From: an uncultured Olsenella sp.
Lineage (GTDB): Bacteria > Actinomycetota > Coriobacteriia > Coriobacteriales > Atopobiaceae
NCBI GenBank assembly: GCA_949291295.1
Contig: CASEVE010000014.1
Span: 1-49,776 of the forward strand
DNA: 49,776 nucleotides
Reading direction: 5' to 3'
In this document: positions 1-8,275 of the stretch, piece by piece
Numbering within the stretch: position 1 is the stretch's first letter
Layout of the letters: the number at the start of each line of letters is the position of its first letter
Position numbers and translations under genes: made by a program
Notes under the pieces: generated by a model
The model's input: the letters and a program-made list of their open reading frames with translations, nothing else
Told to the model about the DNA's origin: nothing
The model's database searches: none

Positions 1-40
1 CTGTGCGGCGAAGCTGTCTGAGCGCCGGATCTTCTCGCCC
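1..40 (-). repeat. Partial copy of the 3.2-kb hairpin repeat, cut by the window edge
   Basis: Read on the minus strand, these bases match the left arm end and loop of the hairpin at 3209-3296 (about 3215-3254). The shared core is TCCGGCGCTCA followed by ACAG and TCGCCGCACAG, with a few mismatches and one small shift. The rest lies outside the window, so the second arm cannot be checked. No gene is recognisable in the first 80 bases. Confidence 0.6.
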
Positions 41-80
41 GCCGCGCGGGACCGGGCGCTCACGGCACCCCATCCTACAC

Positions 81-113
81 AAAAACGGCCCGGCGCCGCG
101 GGGGCGTCGGGCC
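81..113 (-). terminator. Rho-independent terminator of ptsH
   Basis: On the minus strand a 9-bp GC-rich stem (87-95 with 105-113, one G-T pair) is followed by five T residues (81-85 on the plus strand read AAAAA). It lies about 35 bases past the ptsH stop, so ptsH ends here and is not cotranscribed with a following ptsI. Confidence 0.85.
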
Positions 114-147
114 GGACCATCAAATCGATGGGGTTCTCGCCGTACGA

Positions 148-420
148 CTACTCGCCAAAGCCGGAGTCGATGAGGGAGATGAGGGCGTCGAGGGCCTCCT
201 GCTCGTCAGCGCCGTCGCAGGCAACCTCGACCTTGGTGCCGGTGCCAAGGCCGGCGGCCAGAATCATCATGATGGACTTGGCGTTGACGGGAGCGGAGTC
301 CTTGTCAACGTTCTTGATGGTGACGTTGCACTGATACTTCTTGGCCTCGGTCACAAAGACGGACGCGGGACGCGCGTGGAGACCAGTGGCGTTGATGATG
401 CTCGTCTGCTTAGAAACCAT
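148..420 (-). CDS. ptsH: Phosphocarrier protein HPr
   Basis: HPr is the small cytoplasmic carrier that takes phosphate from enzyme I at a histidine and passes it to sugar-specific EIIA domains of the PTS. The 90-residue length is typical. The active-site motif GLHARPAS gives His15. The segment AKSIMMILAAG carries Ser49, which aligns with the regulatory serine (Ser46) phosphorylated by HPr kinase in Gram-positive bacteria; the offset reflects a short insertion before it. The ATG follows a GGGAG Shine-Dalgarno site. The gene stands alone: ptsI is not adjacent in this window, and a terminator follows directly. Confidence 0.97.
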   Translation of the reverse strand: MVSKQTSIINATGLHARPASVFVTEAKKYQCNVTIKNVDKDSAPVNAKSIMMILAAGLGTGTKVEVACDGADEQEALDALISLIDSGFGE

Positions 421-629
421 GTCAAAAACTCCCTTTCCAGTATTCCCTACCGACGGGGAATATCTGTTCCCCGAAAAACGGTATTAATCCTAGCAAACGT
501 GACGTCGCTTGAAGCTGTCGTTCTCGGCAAGGAAGCAAAGAAGGGCGCTCAGCGGATTTTATTCGGGGCCGAGCGCGGTGTTGGGGCACAATAGTGACGT
601 GTGCGCCCGGCAAGCGAGAGGAGAGCGCG

Positions 630-1841
630 ATGGCAGACGAACCCGAGACGAAGCAGCAGGAACGCGATCAGAAGAGTGGGGCCGGGGCGCTTGACGTTGC
701 CCGAGGCGCCGCTGGAAGCGCCGCCTCAACTCTAAGGAGCGGCGTCTTTGCCGTTCGCGACGTGTACGCCGCGTCGAAGCGCCACTCGAGCGCGCGCTCC
801 GCCCTCCGGGACATGACTGAGGCGCTCGAGCGAGACCAGGCCACACTCGAGCGACGCGAGGAGCTTGAGGCCGGATATGACGACATCGTAGCCGAGCAGA
901 GCCGCATCATCGAGGAGTCCGGCAAGGAGCTCGAGGCGCAGCAGAAGAAGATCGACGCTGCGGAGCGTGAGGCGTCCGAGCTCGAGAACCGCCTCGCTCA
1001 GCTGCGCGAGAACAACGAGCAGGAGCTGAGGCCCTACAAGCGCATCTCGGAGACGGCAAAGGGCCGGCTCGACGAGGCGAGCCGGGGCGTCAGTGAGGCA
1101 AAGCGCGCCGTAAAGACCGCCGAGGCGCAGGTGAGAGACGCAACGGACGAAAGGGAGCAGAGCATTGCCTCGGCAAACCGCGCGATCGACTCCTCTCAGT
1201 CGAGGCTGCGCAAGGTCCAAGAGGAGCTCTCGCGGGCCCAGAAGGGCGGCGGAAACGCAGCCACCGTGCGCCAGCTCCAAAACGAGGTAACGACGGAGCT
1301 TGCTCACGTCGAGGCAGCGCGAGCCGACGTGAGCGTGGTTACCAAGGAGGCTCAGGCGACGGTTGACGCCGCCCAGACGCACCTGTGGACTCAGAAGCAG
1401 TCGCTCGAGGAGGCCCAGCGCGAGGTGGACGCCGCCAAGCGCGAATACGAGACCAAGAAGAAGGAGTACGAGGAGCTTCTCGCCAAGGCGCAGGAGGCCG
1501 AGAAGAAGCACGAGGACAGAATCGCCGAGCTCCGTGAGGCGGCCGATGAGGCAAAGGCGGCCTACGACGAGGCGGCTGAGCAGCACGACAACGCCAGCGC
1601 GCTTCTCGACGAGACGGAAGAGGTCCACGCCACGCCCGAGGCGACCGAGCAGCTCAGGCGCAGCATCGCGCAGCAGCAGATTGCCATCTCGGAGCAGGAG
1701 GTGCTTGTGAGCAGCCTCGCCGAGGGCGAGCGCAGCCTGCGCACGCGAACCCGTGGGGCGCGGCTCGCGCTTCTTGGCGCCGTTGTTGCCGTGGTGGTGT
1801 TGATTGTGCTCATCGTGGTGCTCGCCGTTACAGCACAGTAA
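630..1841 (+). CDS. Coiled-coil protein with C-terminal membrane anchor
   Basis: A 403-residue protein of unknown function. Nearly all of residues 50-370 is rich in Glu, Lys, Ala, Arg and Gln with heptad-like spacing, so a long coiled coil is likely. The last 25 residues are a single hydrophobic helix (ALLGAVVAVVVLIVLIVVL) with only three or four residues after it, so it should be anchored by its tail with the coiled coil in the cytoplasm. The ATG at 630 was preferred over an upstream GTG at 594 because GAGAGGAGAG precedes it. No enzyme motif is visible. It could be a scaffold or cell-envelope organiser, but that is a guess. It converges with queA. Confidence 0.85.
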   Translation: MADEPETKQQERDQKSGAGALDVARGAAGSAASTLRSGVFAVRDVYAASKRHSSARSALRDMTEALERDQATLERREELEAGYDDIVAEQSRIIEESGKELEAQQKKIDAAEREASELENRLAQLRENNEQELRPYKRISETAKGRLDEASRGVSEAKRAVKTAEAQVRDATDEREQSIASANRAIDSSQSRLRKVQEELSRAQKGGGNAATVRQLQNEVTTELAHVEAARADVSVVTKEAQATVDAAQTHLWTQKQSLEEAQREVDAAKREYETKKKEYEELLAKAQEAEKKHEDRIAELREAADEAKAAYDEAAEQHDNASALLDETEEVHATPEATEQLRRSIAQQQIAISEQEVLVSSLAEGERSLRTRTRGARLALLGAVVAVVVLIVLIVVLAVTAQ

Positions 1842-1948
1842 TGATGACAAAGGTGACAGGGTTATTTGTCATGATGGCGACGTGATGATGACAAAAGTGA
1901 CAGGGTAGATTGTCATCATGACAAATAACCCTGTCACCTTTGTCATCA
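1842..1948. repeat. Perfect 35-bp inverted repeat, TGACAAAGGTGACAGGG family
   Basis: Bases 1842-1876 and 1914-1948 are exact reverse complements (35 bp), separated by 37 bases that hold a third, partial copy of the core (TGACAAAAGTGACAGGG). The repeat begins one base after the stop of the upstream plus-strand gene and ends 12 bases before the queA stop, so it fills the convergent gap and could stop transcription from both sides. The same core occurs at 4504-4570 and 19768-19855. Confidence 0.93.
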
Positions 1949-1960
1949 CCTTTGTCACAT

Positions 1961-3127
1961 TTATTCGATGAACATGGCGTCGCCGAAGGAGAGGAAGCGG
2001 TAGCGCTCGTCAATGGCGGCCTGGTAGGCGGCCATGATCTGATCGCGCGTGGCAAAGGCCGAGACGAGCATCATGAGCGTGGAGCGCGGCACGTGGAAGT
2101 TGGTGATCATGGCGTCAACCACGTGGAAATCCGACCCCGGCATGAGGTAGAGGTTCGTGGTGGCATTCTCGCGCGCCACGATGTCTCCAGTGCCGGCAGC
2201 ACCCTCGAAGCGGCGTGCGACCACCGGAGGAACGCTCGGGGCGGCGCCCTCCTCCCACGCGCTCTCGAGCGAGCGCACCGAGGTCGTGCCCACGGCGATC
2301 ACGCGATGGCCCGCCGCCTTGGTGGCGTGAATTGCGTCAACAACCTCCTGGGAAACGTGATAGCGCTCCGTGTGCATCACGTGCTGCGCGGGGTCGTCCT
2401 CCGTGACCAGGCGGAAGGTGTCAATGCCCACCTCAAGCTCAACGGTTGCCCAGCCCACGCCCTTCTCGCGAATCCGCTCGATGAGCTCGGGCGTAAAGTG
2501 AAGGCCTGCGGTGGGGGCGGCGGCGGAGTGCTCCTCGCTCATGGCGTAGACCGTCTGGTACTTCTCGGGGTCGCCCTCGTACTGGGTAATGTAGGGCGGC
2601 AGCGGCACGTGACCAGCGGCGTGGATGGCCTCGTCCAGGCTGCGCGGCGAGCCGTCGTCCTTCTCGCCCACCGGCGAGAAGCGCACGCGGCGCCCGCCCT
2701 TGCTGCCCTCGACAAAGTCCACGATCTCACCGGTGAGCACCACCGGCGCCGACTCCGGCGCGTGCATGCCTCCGGCGCGGTACTCGATCACGATGCCCGG
2801 CTGGCGGAGGCGCTTTCCGGGGTTGACCAGGCACTCCCACACGCCCCCGAGCGGGTCCACGTCCTCGCGGCGCTTGAGCAGCAGCGTCTCGCAGACGCCG
2901 CCCGTGCCGCGCTTGCGCCCCACGAGGCGCGCCGGCATGACACGCGTCTGGTTGGCCACGAGCAGGTCACCGGGCTCGAGGAAATCGATGATGTCCGAGA
3001 AGCGCCGGTGCTCCACGGAGCCATCCTCGCGGTTGAGGACGAGCAGTCGGCAGGAGTCGCGCGGCTCCGCGGGTGCCTGGGCGATGAGCTCATCAGGGAG
3101 CGGATAGTCAAAATCGTCGGTGCGCAT
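1961..3127 (-). CDS. queA: S-adenosylmethionine:tRNA ribosyltransferase-isomerase QueA
   Basis: QueA transfers and isomerises the ribosyl moiety of SAM onto preQ1 at the tRNA wobble position, giving epoxyqueuosine-tRNA. The 388-residue protein has the family's N-terminal motifs (FDYPLPDELIAQ, DLLVANQTRVMPARL), the central TAGLHFTPELIE block and the C-terminal TNFHVPRSTLMMLVSAF block, and ends normally. A longer frame exists, but the ATG at 3127 matches the usual MRTDDFDYPLP start and follows AAAGGAAC. QueH, which reduces epoxyqueuosine to queuosine, is 1.5 kb away on the same strand, so the last two steps are near each other with corA between them. Two large hairpins lie just upstream. Confidence 0.97.
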   Translation of the reverse strand: MRTDDFDYPLPDELIAQAPAEPRDSCRLLVLNREDGSVEHRRFSDIIDFLEPGDLLVANQTRVMPARLVGRKRGTGGVCETLLLKRREDVDPLGGVWECLVNPGKRLRQPGIVIEYRAGGMHAPESAPVVLTGEIVDFVEGSKGGRRVRFSPVGEKDDGSPRSLDEAIHAAGHVPLPPYITQYEGDPEKYQTVYAMSEEHSAAAPTAGLHFTPELIERIREKGVGWATVELEVGIDTFRLVTEDDPAQHVMHTERYHVSQEVVDAIHATKAAGHRVIAVGTTSVRSLESAWEEGAAPSVPPVVARRFEGAAGTGDIVARENATTNLYLMPGSDFHVVDAMITNFHVPRSTLMMLVSAFATRDQIMAAYQAAIDERYRFLSFGDAMFIE

Positions 3128-3208
3128 GAGGTTCCTTTCGGCGTTTTTCCAGCGCACTACGATACCACCGTTACCCGACGGCCGGTCGCCACGTCTCCCG
3201 CGGGCTCA

Positions 3209-3296
3209 GCCCCTGGCGACAAGGTCCGGCGCTCAAACAGTCCTCGCCGCACAGAACGCGGCTGCGGAACTCGCGGCGGACCTTGTCGCCAGGGGC
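3209..3296. repeat. 88-bp hairpin, copy A
   Basis: A perfect 19-bp inverted repeat (3209-3227 with 3278-3296) encloses a 50-base loop. It lies between corA and queA, both minus strand. The loop shares sequence with the first 40 bases of the window read on the minus strand. There is no T tract, so it is not a simple intrinsic terminator. Confidence 0.88.
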
Positions 3297-3308
3297 TCGG
3301 CAGCGCAG

Positions 3309-3396
3309 CGTCAGCCGGGGGATTCCCCGACGGGCGACTTCGCGCAGCGAGCGAGCGAAGCGAGCGCTGAGCCCGTGGGGAATCCCCCGGCTGACG
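3309..3396. repeat. 88-bp hairpin, copy B
   Basis: A near-perfect inverted repeat of about 26 bp (3309-3335 with 3371-3396) encloses a loop rich in GCGAG/CGAGCG repeats. Its total length, 88 bp, equals that of the hairpin 12 bp to its left, although the stem sequences differ. It ends 24 bases before the corA stop, so on the corA transcript it is the first structure after the gene. Confidence 0.88.
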
Positions 3397-3420
3397 CGGA
3401 CGGCTCGAAGCCCTTCTCGC

Positions 3421-4395
3421 CTAGTGCCACATGCCCTTTCGGTTGAAGATCCAGGCGGCAACGAGACAGCCGGCCGCGGCCAGAAGCAGCGGGAAGGCCC
3501 AGTTGTCGAGCAGCGGAACGCCCTCGAAGGGCAGGCCCACGTTCATGCCGTAGAAGCCGAAGACGATGTTGGGGATTGCCATCACGATGGTGATGACCGA
3601 GAGGACCTTCATCACAATGTTCAGGTTGTTGGAGATGATGCTCGCAAAGGCATCCATCGTGCCGGAGAGCGTTCCGGAGTAGATGTTGGCCATCTCGATG
3701 GCCTGGTGAATCTCAACGAGCACGTCCTCGAGTAGGTCCTGGTCGTCCTCGTAGAGCGGGATGATGCGTCCCTGCGCGATCTTGTTGAGCGTGACCTCGT
3801 CGGACTTGAGCGACGTGGAGAAGTATACGAGCGACTTCTCGAGGTTGAGCATCTGGATGAGCTCCTCGTTTCGCACCGAGGCATGCAGGCGCGCCTCGGT
3901 GCTGGACGAGATTCGGTCAATTCGCCGCAGGTATACGAGGTAGAGCTGCGAGATGTGCAGGAGCATCTGCAGCAGGAAGCGCGTGCGGTAGCGCGTGTCC
4001 ACGTTGCGGACGCGGCCACCCTTGAGGTCGCCGACCACCTCGTTCTCCATGATGGATATGGTCACAAAGAGGCTCTTCTGAGGGAGAAAGACCATGGTGA
4101 GCGGCATGGTGTCGTACTGCAGCGGGCTCTGCGGGCGCACGCCGGCGCCGTCCTCCCCCACCACGGGGTAGTCGACGATGACGAAGATCTGGTGCTCGTC
4201 CTCGTCATAGTCCACGCGGGAAGTCTCCTCGTCGTCGAGGGCGGAGCGCACAAACTCCGACAGCACGCCAACCTCGTTTTCCAGCCAGGCGCGTTCCTCG
4301 GACGTCGGCGCCACAACGTTGATCCAGCACCCCGGACACGGGGCTTCCGTTCTCGTAATGGTTCCGTCCGCGCCAGTCATCAGGCACTCGATCAT
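3421..4395 (-). CDS. corA: CorA-family divalent cation transporter
   Basis: CorA proteins form pentameric inner-membrane channels for Mg2+ (sometimes Co2+ or Ni2+). The 324-residue protein has a long cytoplasmic N-terminal domain, then two C-terminal membrane helices. The diagnostic YGMN loop motif is present in the run FGFYGMNVGLPFEG, between the helices. The protein ends in a short basic tail. The ATG at 4395 was chosen over a frame extension to 4440 because AAGGACGGTGG precedes it. It sits between queA and queH without overlap, so it probably has its own transcription unit. The ion specificity cannot be read from sequence alone. Confidence 0.93.
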   Translation of the reverse strand: MIECLMTGADGTITRTEAPCPGCWINVVAPTSEERAWLENEVGVLSEFVRSALDDEETSRVDYDEDEHQIFVIVDYPVVGEDGAGVRPQSPLQYDTMPLTMVFLPQKSLFVTISIMENEVVGDLKGGRVRNVDTRYRTRFLLQMLLHISQLYLVYLRRIDRISSSTEARLHASVRNEELIQMLNLEKSLVYFSTSLKSDEVTLNKIAQGRIIPLYEDDQDLLEDVLVEIHQAIEMANIYSGTLSGTMDAFASIISNNLNIVMKVLSVITIVMAIPNIVFGFYGMNVGLPFEGVPLLDNWAFPLLLAAAGCLVAAWIFNRKGMWH

Positions 4396-4503
4396 GTTTC
4401 CACCGTCCTTCTCGCTATCGTGGCCAACGGGCCCTATCACGGTAGCCCAATCGGGCGAGAAGGACGACGGGCGGGCAGCGCCCTTGTCAAATCCTTACAA
4501 GCT

Positions 4504-4570
4504 AAACCTGACAACCAACCCTGTCATCATTGCCATAAAACCTGACAACTAACCCTGTCACCATTGTCAT
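4504..4570. repeat. Tandem 33-bp repeat, CCCTGTCA family
   Basis: Two direct copies (4504-4536 and 4538-4570) share AAACCTGACAAC, then AACCCTGTCA and CATTG-CAT, differing at four positions. The core is the reverse complement of the TGACAGGG core at 1842-1948. The pair lies between the corA start and the queH stop. A further CCATTGTCATGAT follows to about 4588. Confidence 0.85.
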
Positions 4571-4581
4571 GATTACCATTG

Positions 4582-5169
4582 TCATGATCGGGCGGCCTTG
4601 GCGCTTTTGCGGGCATCGCGCGCCTCGTGGCGCTCGATGGCGGCCTCGGCAGCGGAGAAGCGGCAGCCGCAGTAGTTTTGACGATACATTCCCAGCTCAC
4701 GAGACTCGCGAGTGGCCTCGGGGTAGAACGGCCGAAAGTCGCGCCACACCGGGGTCAAGCCATAGTTAGGCGCAACCGCGGCAAGAATCTCGCCGCACGC
4801 TTCAAAAAGCTGATACGGCGAGACCACGAGTGTGGTGGACACGTACTCAAAACCACGCGCCCGCCCCACACGGCACGCTTCGGCAAGGCGCAGCGCGTAG
4901 CAGGCCCTGCAGCGTCTCTCGCGATCAAATCCCAGCGGGGCGGCAGAGCGCTCCCACGCGTCGCGGTCGTCACCGGCCACAATCACGTCTACGTGCGCCA
5001 CCTCAGATGCCCATGCGCGCAACGTGTCCAGACGGCGCTGCCATTCTGAAACCGGCTGGATGTTGGGATTGGTCCAGCAGATTGTAGGTTCAAAGCCCTC
5101 CGCGCGGAGCAACTTCACCGGTTCAAGCGAGCAAGGGCCGCAGCAGGCGTGTAGGAGCAGTGGTTTCAC
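4582..5169 (-). CDS. queH: Epoxyqueuosine reductase QueH
   Basis: QueH reduces epoxyqueuosine-tRNA to queuosine-tRNA, the last step of the pathway, using an iron-sulfur cluster; it is the non-orthologous replacement for QueG. The motifs are HACCGPCS near the N terminus, the ERRCRACYALRL segment and the C-terminal YRQNYCGC segment, which together supply the conserved cysteines. The frame stays open up to 5340, but that extension is not QueH-like, so a GTG at 5169 or 5178, just before KPLLLHACC, is the likely start. No clear ribosome site marks which. QueA is nearby on the same strand. Confidence 0.93.
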   Translation of the reverse strand: MKPLLLHACCGPCSLEPVKLLRAEGFEPTICWTNPNIQPVSEWQRRLDTLRAWASEVAHVDVIVAGDDRDAWERSAAPLGFDRERRCRACYALRLAEACRVGRARGFEYVSTTLVVSPYQLFEACGEILAAVAPNYGLTPVWRDFRPFYPEATRESRELGMYRQNYCGCRFSAAEAAIERHEARDARKSAKAARS

Positions 5170-5357
5170 GCAAATCACATCACATCGTGGCTTCGAGGCG
5201 GGCTCTGACGGGCCTTCAGAGGACTCCAGAACAGTTGTAGGTCGTTTCTGGAAGACAGGCAAAGTATAGACGGTTTTTGCGCTACAAAACAGCAGGTAGA
5301 AATTGCGACCTATCAGGTAGTACTTAAGACGCCAGCTCAAAAAGACCTACAACCCTG
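5170..5357 (-). promoter_or_regulatory. queH leader with flanking inverted repeat
   Basis: A less GC-rich gap. Bases 5231-5247 and 5341-5358 form an inverted repeat built on TTGTAGGTC, and the right arm runs into CCCTGTCA, the core of the other repeat family. A TATACT -10-like box for queH lies at 5263-5268 on the minus strand. Two small hairpins follow in the leader (5226-5231 with 5246-5251, and 5203-5208 with 5216-5221). I looked for a preQ1 riboswitch and did not find its consensus. Confidence 0.5.
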
Positions 5358-5918
5358 TCAAGGCCTCTCGGAGGCATCGGAAAGCAAGGAAATCCCCGTC
5401 TCCATGTCTCGAACATGCGTGCAAAGCGGCTCCCGCAGCGCCTCCGCAACCATGAGCACGTCCCCGGAGCACCCCGAGAGATGCAAGCCGGCAAGAAGAA
5501 CCGCGAGCACCGGGCAGCCGGCAAGGGTCGCAGCCGCGGCAACCGCCGCGCTCACGAGCGCGGCGGGCGCAAGCAGCACCGCAACCATGCAAGCGCGCCT
5601 CAGCACGGCACCGTCCGTCTTGGTATAGAGGAAGGCGTCCTGAAAGCCAAAGCTCACGCGGCAGCCCGGACACAACAGCTTGAATGCCGCCGCGTGCACG
5701 AGCTCGTGGACAGGAAGGGCGACAAGGCTGCCCACGGCAAGCGCAACCCACCACCACACACCAATCTCCTCGCCTCCGGCAAGCGCGCCAAGAAGCACCG
5801 CCGCAACAAGCGTGATTGCGGCAATGACGAGCGAGAGGCGCGTGACCCGCTGCTGCAGGTCTTTGTCGCCCAGGATGTCTATCTCGGCTATCTTTTGCAT
5901 GTGGTCATGGTACCCCAT
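5358..5918 (-). CDS. Small membrane zinc-metalloprotease-like protein (DUF3267-type)
   Basis: A protein of about 186 residues with a HELVHAAAF motif, the HExxH zinc-binding signature, between hydrophobic segments. Two hydrophobic stretches precede the motif and at least two follow it. This layout fits the DUF3267 family of putative membrane proteases; its substrate is unknown. The start is uncertain: ATG at 5918 or 5900 are the best options and neither has a strong ribosome site, while further upstream the frame loses family-like sequence and enters the metG promoter region. It is divergent from metG, with about 50 bases between them. Confidence 0.75.
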   Translation of the reverse strand: MGYHDHMQKIAEIDILGDKDLQQRVTRLSLVIAAITLVAAVLLGALAGGEEIGVWWWVALAVGSLVALPVHELVHAAAFKLLCPGCRVSFGFQDAFLYTKTDGAVLRRACMVAVLLAPAALVSAAVAAAATLAGCPVLAVLLAGLHLSGCSGDVLMVAEALREPLCTHVRDMETGISLLSDASERP

Positions 5919-5969
5919 GCCGAGAAGTGCCAAAATGGAAAGGCTGAAACCGTCCCATAAGGAGCACCC

Positions 5970-7988
5970 ATGCCCGAGTCTCGCCCGAGCTTCCCCAAGC
6001 GCGCCGTCATCACCGGCGGCATGCCCTACGGCAACAAGAACCTGCACTTTGGCCACATCGGCGGCGTCTTTGTGCCAGCGGACTTCTTCGCGCGGTTCCT
6101 GCGCGACCGCATTGGGCCCGAAAACGTGCTCTTTGTCTCAGGTACCGACTGTTACGGCTCCCCCATCGCCGAGGGCTTCCGCAAGAAGGTGGAAAACGAG
6201 GGCTACACGGGCACCATCGAGGACTACGTGCGCGCCAACCATGACGCGCAGAAGGCCGCCCTCGACGCCTATGGCATCTCGCTCGACCTCTTTGCGGGCT
6301 CGGGCCTGGAGCCCGCGCGCGACGTCCACGCCCGCCTCACCGACGAGCTGATCCGCCGTCTGCACGAGCGCGGCTACCTGCACCGCCTGACCACGCGCCA
6401 GTTCTATGACGTTGAGGCGGGAACCTTCCTCAACGGCCGTCAGGTGCAGGGCCGCTGCCCCGTGCGCGGCTGCAAGTCCGAGAAGGCCTACGCCGACGAG
6501 TGCGACCTCGGCCACCAGTTTGACCCCGAGGAGCTCATCGCCCCCGTCTCGCAGCTCACCGGCACCACGCCCGAGCTGCGACCGGTTGACAACTGGTACT
6601 TTGACCTGCCCGCCTTCCGCGAGGAGCTCGAGCGCCTCATGGACGAGTGGGACGTTGACCCGCAGGTGCGCGCCGTGGTCACCAAGACCGTGCGCGAGAG
6701 CCTCGTCGACCCCGTGATCTACATCCAGACCAAGTTCCGCGAGGCCTACGACGCCGTTGCGGACCAGCTTCCCGCCCACACGCTCGCGGAGGCCGACAAG
6801 GGCCAGCAGTCCTTCTCGCTCACCTTCTCCGGCTGGGAGGCACGTGACGAGGCGCGCGAGAAGCTCGACGCCGCAGGGGTGCGCTTCCGCACGGGCAAGT
6901 GCCTGCTGCCGCTACGCATCACCGGCAACATCGAGTGGGGCGTGCCCGCGCCCGATCTGGAGGGCACGTCCGGGCTCACGGTGTGGGTGTGGCCCGAGAG
7001 CCTGTGGGCGCCCATCTCCTTCACGCAGACGGCGCTGGGCCTCGCCGAGGACGGCCGCTACTCCAGCCGCGACTGGCACGACTGGTGGTGCTCCAAGGAC
7101 GCTCGCGTCTACCAGTTCATTGGCCAGGACAACATCTACTTCTACTGCGTGGCGCAGCCGGCGCTCTGGGAGGCGCTGGACTGGGGTCTCACGCAGGACA
7201 TCCCTGTGGCCAACTACCACATCCTGTTCATGAACAAGAAGGCCTCGAGCTCCGGCAAGATCGCGCCGCCCATGGCAGCCGAGCTGCTGGAGCACTACAC
7301 CCCCGAGCAGCTGCGCGCGCACTGGCTGTCCCTTGGCCTGGACCAGAAGGCCGTCTCCTTCAACCCCAAGGCATTTGACACCTCCGTCAGCCACAAGGAC
7401 AAGGCGACCGGCGAGGACGTGCTCGTGCGCGACGACCCGCGCGTGGTGGACCCCGCCCTCAAGGAGAGCGCCTTCCTGACCAATATCTTCAACCGCCTGG
7501 CGCGCTCGTGCTTCTACGGCGCCGCCAACGTGTGCGACGCGCACCTGCCCGCCACCGCACCGTCCACCGAGGCCGTGGAGGCCGCACGCGAGGCCGTGCT
7601 TGCCTTCGAGCGCCTTGCCCACGGCTTTGACGCCCACGGCGCGCTCGGCGTGGCCGAGGAGTTTGCCCGCGCCGCCAACAAGCGCTGGGACGACGCCTCC
7701 AAGGCTGCCAAGGGAGACGACGCCGCCTACGAGGCCGCCCTCGCCGACGCCTTTGTGGCCCTGCGCGCAACGGCGCTGCTCATGCACCCCGCCGTGCCCG
7801 CAGGCTGCGAGAAGATCTGCGAGCACATGGGCTTCTCGCCCGACGTGTTCTTCTCGTGGGAGCACGCCTTCGAGGGACCCGTGGAGCTTGCCGCGCGTGC
7901 CGGCGAGACCCCCGAGCAGCACAAGATCGTGCCGCTGCCGCCGCGCTTCGACTTCTTTGAGAAGCACCCGTCGCAGCTCAAGAAGTAG
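5970..7988 (+). CDS. metG: Methionyl-tRNA synthetase (class I), with atypical KMSKS loop
   Basis: MetRS charges tRNA-Met with methionine using ATP. The 672-residue protein carries the class I HIGH-type motif as HFGH (residues 26-29), a cysteine-rich knuckle insert (CPVRGCKSEKAYADEC), MetRS-like core blocks (VDNWYFDLPAF, GNIEWGVPAPDLEG, YQFIGQDNIYFY) and an anticodon-binding helical region. The KMSKS loop is unusual: around residue 422 it reads KKASSSGK, so the methionine and second lysine are replaced. Lysines flank it and could substitute. It may be a divergent MetRS lineage or a second, resistance-type copy. The start has a good AAGGAGC site. Four palindromes follow the stop. Confidence 0.88.
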   Translation: MPESRPSFPKRAVITGGMPYGNKNLHFGHIGGVFVPADFFARFLRDRIGPENVLFVSGTDCYGSPIAEGFRKKVENEGYTGTIEDYVRANHDAQKAALDAYGISLDLFAGSGLEPARDVHARLTDELIRRLHERGYLHRLTTRQFYDVEAGTFLNGRQVQGRCPVRGCKSEKAYADECDLGHQFDPEELIAPVSQLTGTTPELRPVDNWYFDLPAFREELERLMDEWDVDPQVRAVVTKTVRESLVDPVIYIQTKFREAYDAVADQLPAHTLAEADKGQQSFSLTFSGWEARDEAREKLDAAGVRFRTGKCLLPLRITGNIEWGVPAPDLEGTSGLTVWVWPESLWAPISFTQTALGLAEDGRYSSRDWHDWWCSKDARVYQFIGQDNIYFYCVAQPALWEALDWGLTQDIPVANYHILFMNKKASSSGKIAPPMAAELLEHYTPEQLRAHWLSLGLDQKAVSFNPKAFDTSVSHKDKATGEDVLVRDDPRVVDPALKESAFLTNIFNRLARSCFYGAANVCDAHLPATAPSTEAVEAAREAVLAFERLAHGFDAHGALGVAEEFARAANKRWDDASKAAKGDDAAYEAALADAFVALRATALLMHPAVPAGCEKICEHMGFSPDVFFSWEHAFEGPVELAARAGETPEQHKIVPLPPRFDFFEKHPSQLKK

Positions 7989-8026
7989 CCTGCCGAGAAG
8001 GGCGGATGTTGCCCACGCGGCAGTTT

Positions 8027-8259
8027 GGGGACCCGGGCCGACGGTTCTTCTCGGCTATGTGTCGTTTTGGGTCCCCCGTTGCTCTTTTGTGGACGCGCGC
8101 CGACAGTCCCGCGCTGGAAACTGTCGGCCCGCGTCCACGGTACTATTGGGGACGTATCCCGACAGTTTTTCTCGCCAGAGTGTCGGATTGCGTCCCCACA
8201 ACATGAACCGGGGACCCGGGCCGACGGTTTGCCGAGAAGAACCGTCGGCCCGGGTCCAC
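8027..8259. repeat. Array of four 50-bp imperfect palindromes
   Basis: Four units of exactly 50 bp: 8027-8076, 8089-8138, 8148-8197 and 8210-8259, separated by 12, 9 and 12 bases. Each is a hairpin with outer arms of the GGGGACCC / GGGTCCCC or GTGGACGCG / CGCGTCCAC type and inner arms built on CCGAC / GTCGG; units 2 and 4 are nearly perfect. Three loops hold a TTCTCG or CCGAGAA motif, the core also seen in the 25-bp arrays elsewhere. The block fills the gap between metG and the hydrolase gene and ends just before its ribosome site (GAAGGGA at 8263), so it would lie in its 5' leader. Confidence 0.93.
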
Positions 8260-8275
8260 ACAGAAGGGAAGCCCC

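Noticed and set aside
5170..5357. preQ1 riboswitch upstream of queH
   Set aside because: Small hairpins are present, but the preQ1 consensus pseudoknot sequences are not.
5919..5943. Solitary 25-bp array unit in front of the DUF3267 gene
   Set aside because: Only GCCGAGAAGTGCC matches; the TGTACC end is absent, and GCCGAGAAG occurs by chance in this DNA.
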